From Bacillota bacterium (GTDB lineage Bacteria > Bacillota > Clostridia > Lachnospirales > Lachnospiraceae): 32,914 nucleotides of DNA. The position numbers were made by a program, and so were the translations under genes. The stretch covers positions 1-32,914 of the forward strand of contig CABJAN010000030.1 in NCBI GenBank assembly GCA_902363515.1, given 5' to 3'. The notes under the pieces are model-generated. The model was not told the origin of the DNA. It saw only the letters and a program-made list of their open reading frames with translations, and did no database searches. Every line of letters starts with the position of its first letter. The stretch's first letter is position 1. Shown piece by piece: positions 31,882-32,914 of the stretch.

Positions 31882-32808
31882 TTGCAAGTCCTCCTTCCAC
31901 TTCATTTAATTCTTTATCCATATTTTCCGCATCCAACTGCTCTGCCATGTCCTGCTGTACCGACGGAAACAGATGTGCATACCGGTAAGTAATCTTTTCT
32001 GCTGAATGTCCAACCCTTTTTCCGATTGCTAGTGCGGTATACCCCATATTGATCAACAGGGATACATGACTATGCCTGAGATCATGAACTCTGATTTTCT
32101 TTACCCCGCTCGCTTTGCAGCCTCTTTCCATTTCGTGATTCAGATAATATTTTGTTACCGGAAAAATGCGGTCGTCAGGCTTTAAACTGTAATATAATTT
32201 CAGGCAGTCCTGCATTTCATCACACAGAAACTGTGGCATTATGACTGTCCGTACACTGTTCTTTGTCTTTGGCGTACTGATTACATCTTCTCCTTTCAAA
32301 CGCTGATAGGACTTATTGATCCGAAGCGTTTTCTTTTTGAAATTAAAATCTGCTGGTGTTAAAGCAAGCAGCTCGCCCGAACGAATTCCACACCAGTAAA
32401 GCAGTTGAAAAGCATAGTAGGAAAGAGGTTTGTCCATCATTTCTTCTGCAAATCGCTTATACTCCTCTTTTGTCCAGAACAACATTTCCTTGCCTTCTTC
32501 TTCTCCCAGTGCCCCAGCTTTTCTTGCCGGATTAATGCTAAGATCGTAATATTTCACTGCATGATTAAAAATAGTGCTTAATTGTCCATGTATCGTTTTC
32601 AGATACGTTGGCGAAAGCGGTTTTCCTGTTTTCGTTTTCAGTTTTCTCATCTGGTTATGCCAGTCCATCACATCTTTAGCTGTAATTTCCGATACTTTAC
32701 GTTTTCCAAGATACGGAAGAATCTTTTTCTGAATAATATTTTCTTTTGTAAGCCAGGTACTCTGCTTCAAAGAAGGTCTGACATCTTCTTCTGGTGTGGT
32801 ATAAAAAA
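31871..32808 (-). pseudogene. Tyrosine integrase of the mobilizable element, N-terminus cut off by an IS
   Basis: A catalytically complete tyrosine recombinase: R in CGIRSGELLAL, HxxR in VHDLRHSHVSLLINMGYTAL and H/Y in VGHSAEKITYRYAHLFP. The core-binding domain starts with the readable ATG at 32770 (299 aa). The frame continues upstream as protein-like sequence FYTTPEEDVRPSLKQ to about 32808, then ends in stops inside insertion-sequence DNA. About 60-80 residues of the arm-binding domain are therefore missing. A shortened protein from 32770 could be made but would probably not recombine properly. The 3' end overlaps mobC. Confidence 0.85.
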
Positions 32809-32914
32809 AGTTGACAGCTTATTCTCAAGGATTTCATAATAAAACCAAGAGAATAAGGAGGTATTTAAAGTGGCACGTAAATATGACCATGAATACAAAG
32901 TACAGGCAGTAAAA
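32809..32914 (+). mobile_element. Insertion sequence, left end only
   Basis: Foreign DNA begins at about 32809 (GTTGACAGCTTATTC), where the integrase homology stops, and runs off the window. A 9-bp inverted repeat CTTATTCTC / GAGAATAAG (32818-32826 with 32849-32857) lies between the end and the transposase ribosome site. It could block readthrough or translation from outside promoters. An IS3-family-type OrfA follows. The exact terminal repeat and any target duplication are out of view. Confidence 0.75.
32870..32914 (+). CDS. Transposase N-terminus (IS3-family OrfA type), cut by the window edge
   Basis: Fifteen codons starting at GTG (32870), with AAGGAGG eight bases upstream, read ARKYDHEYKVQAVK after the initiator. 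This opening is typical of the HTH transposase OrfA of IS3-type elements. The rest lies outside the window, so the family is provisional. Confidence 0.7.
   Translation, partial: MARKYDHEYKVQAVK

Noticed and set aside
1..32914. CRISPR array
   Set aside because: No regularly spaced direct repeats of 20-40 bases were seen anywhere in the window.

Overview
The window comes from a low-GC Gram-positive chromosome, most likely a gut Lachnospiraceae (Blautia, Ruminococcus or Dorea type). The support is the large Bacillus/Clostridium-type SRP RNA, the DUF6128-like protein, strong AGGAGG ribosome binding sites with frequent TTG/GTG starts, and the gene families present. Species cannot be read from the sequence alone.

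Positions 1-9980 are core chromosome: the SRP RNA with a near-consensus promoter, a DedA membrane protein, a coupled pair tadA/homocysteine S-methyltransferase next to tRNA-Ser(CGA), a DUF6128-like protein, and a three-gene operon read leftwards. That operon encodes a ParB-like/BMP fusion, a metallophosphoesterase and a flavodoxin-fold protein, with a recognisable promoter and terminator. A MATE and an MFS transporter follow, transcribed divergently.

Positions 10007-18022 hold a complete Wadjet system of the type II kind (DUF2397-DUF2398-SMC-like ATPase-DUF2399), read leftwards as jetA-jetB-jetC-jetD with overlapping or nearly touching genes. It is a condensin-like loop extruder with a Toprim nuclease subunit that acts against plasmid DNA. 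All key ATPase and Toprim residues that can be checked by eye are present.

Positions 18023-24100 are a worn accessory stretch. It has an interrupted ORF, an AraC-type HTH gene overlapping an unrecognised winged-helix gene, a small ORF without a good start, a YkgJ-type cysteine-cluster pseudogene with several frame breaks, and two ParE/RelE-Phd toxin-antitoxin pairs. It also has a DUF3173/tyrosine-integrase module whose integrase is frameshifted. This looks like the remains of one or more integrative elements.

Positions 24205-27315 are a four-gene cluster read leftwards: a membrane-anchored XRE regulator, an erythromycin-esterase-like protein, a ClbS/DfsB-like protein and a MerR/TipAS regulator. 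The MerR gene is preceded by a typical 19-bp-spacer MerR promoter with a centred dyad.

Positions 27557-32808 are an integrative mobilizable element read leftwards: tyrosine integrase, MobC-like, RepA-like ATPase, two small proteins, an inverted-repeat-rich probable oriT, MobV relaxase and TnpV. Its integrase has lost its N-terminus to an insertion sequence that enters at about 32809 and runs off the right edge with the first 15 codons of its transposase.

The most notable points are the intact type II Wadjet operon beside a mobile-DNA graveyard, the cytoplasmic ParB/BMP fusion operon, and the self-contained MerR-controlled small-molecule-protection cluster next to the mobilizable element.
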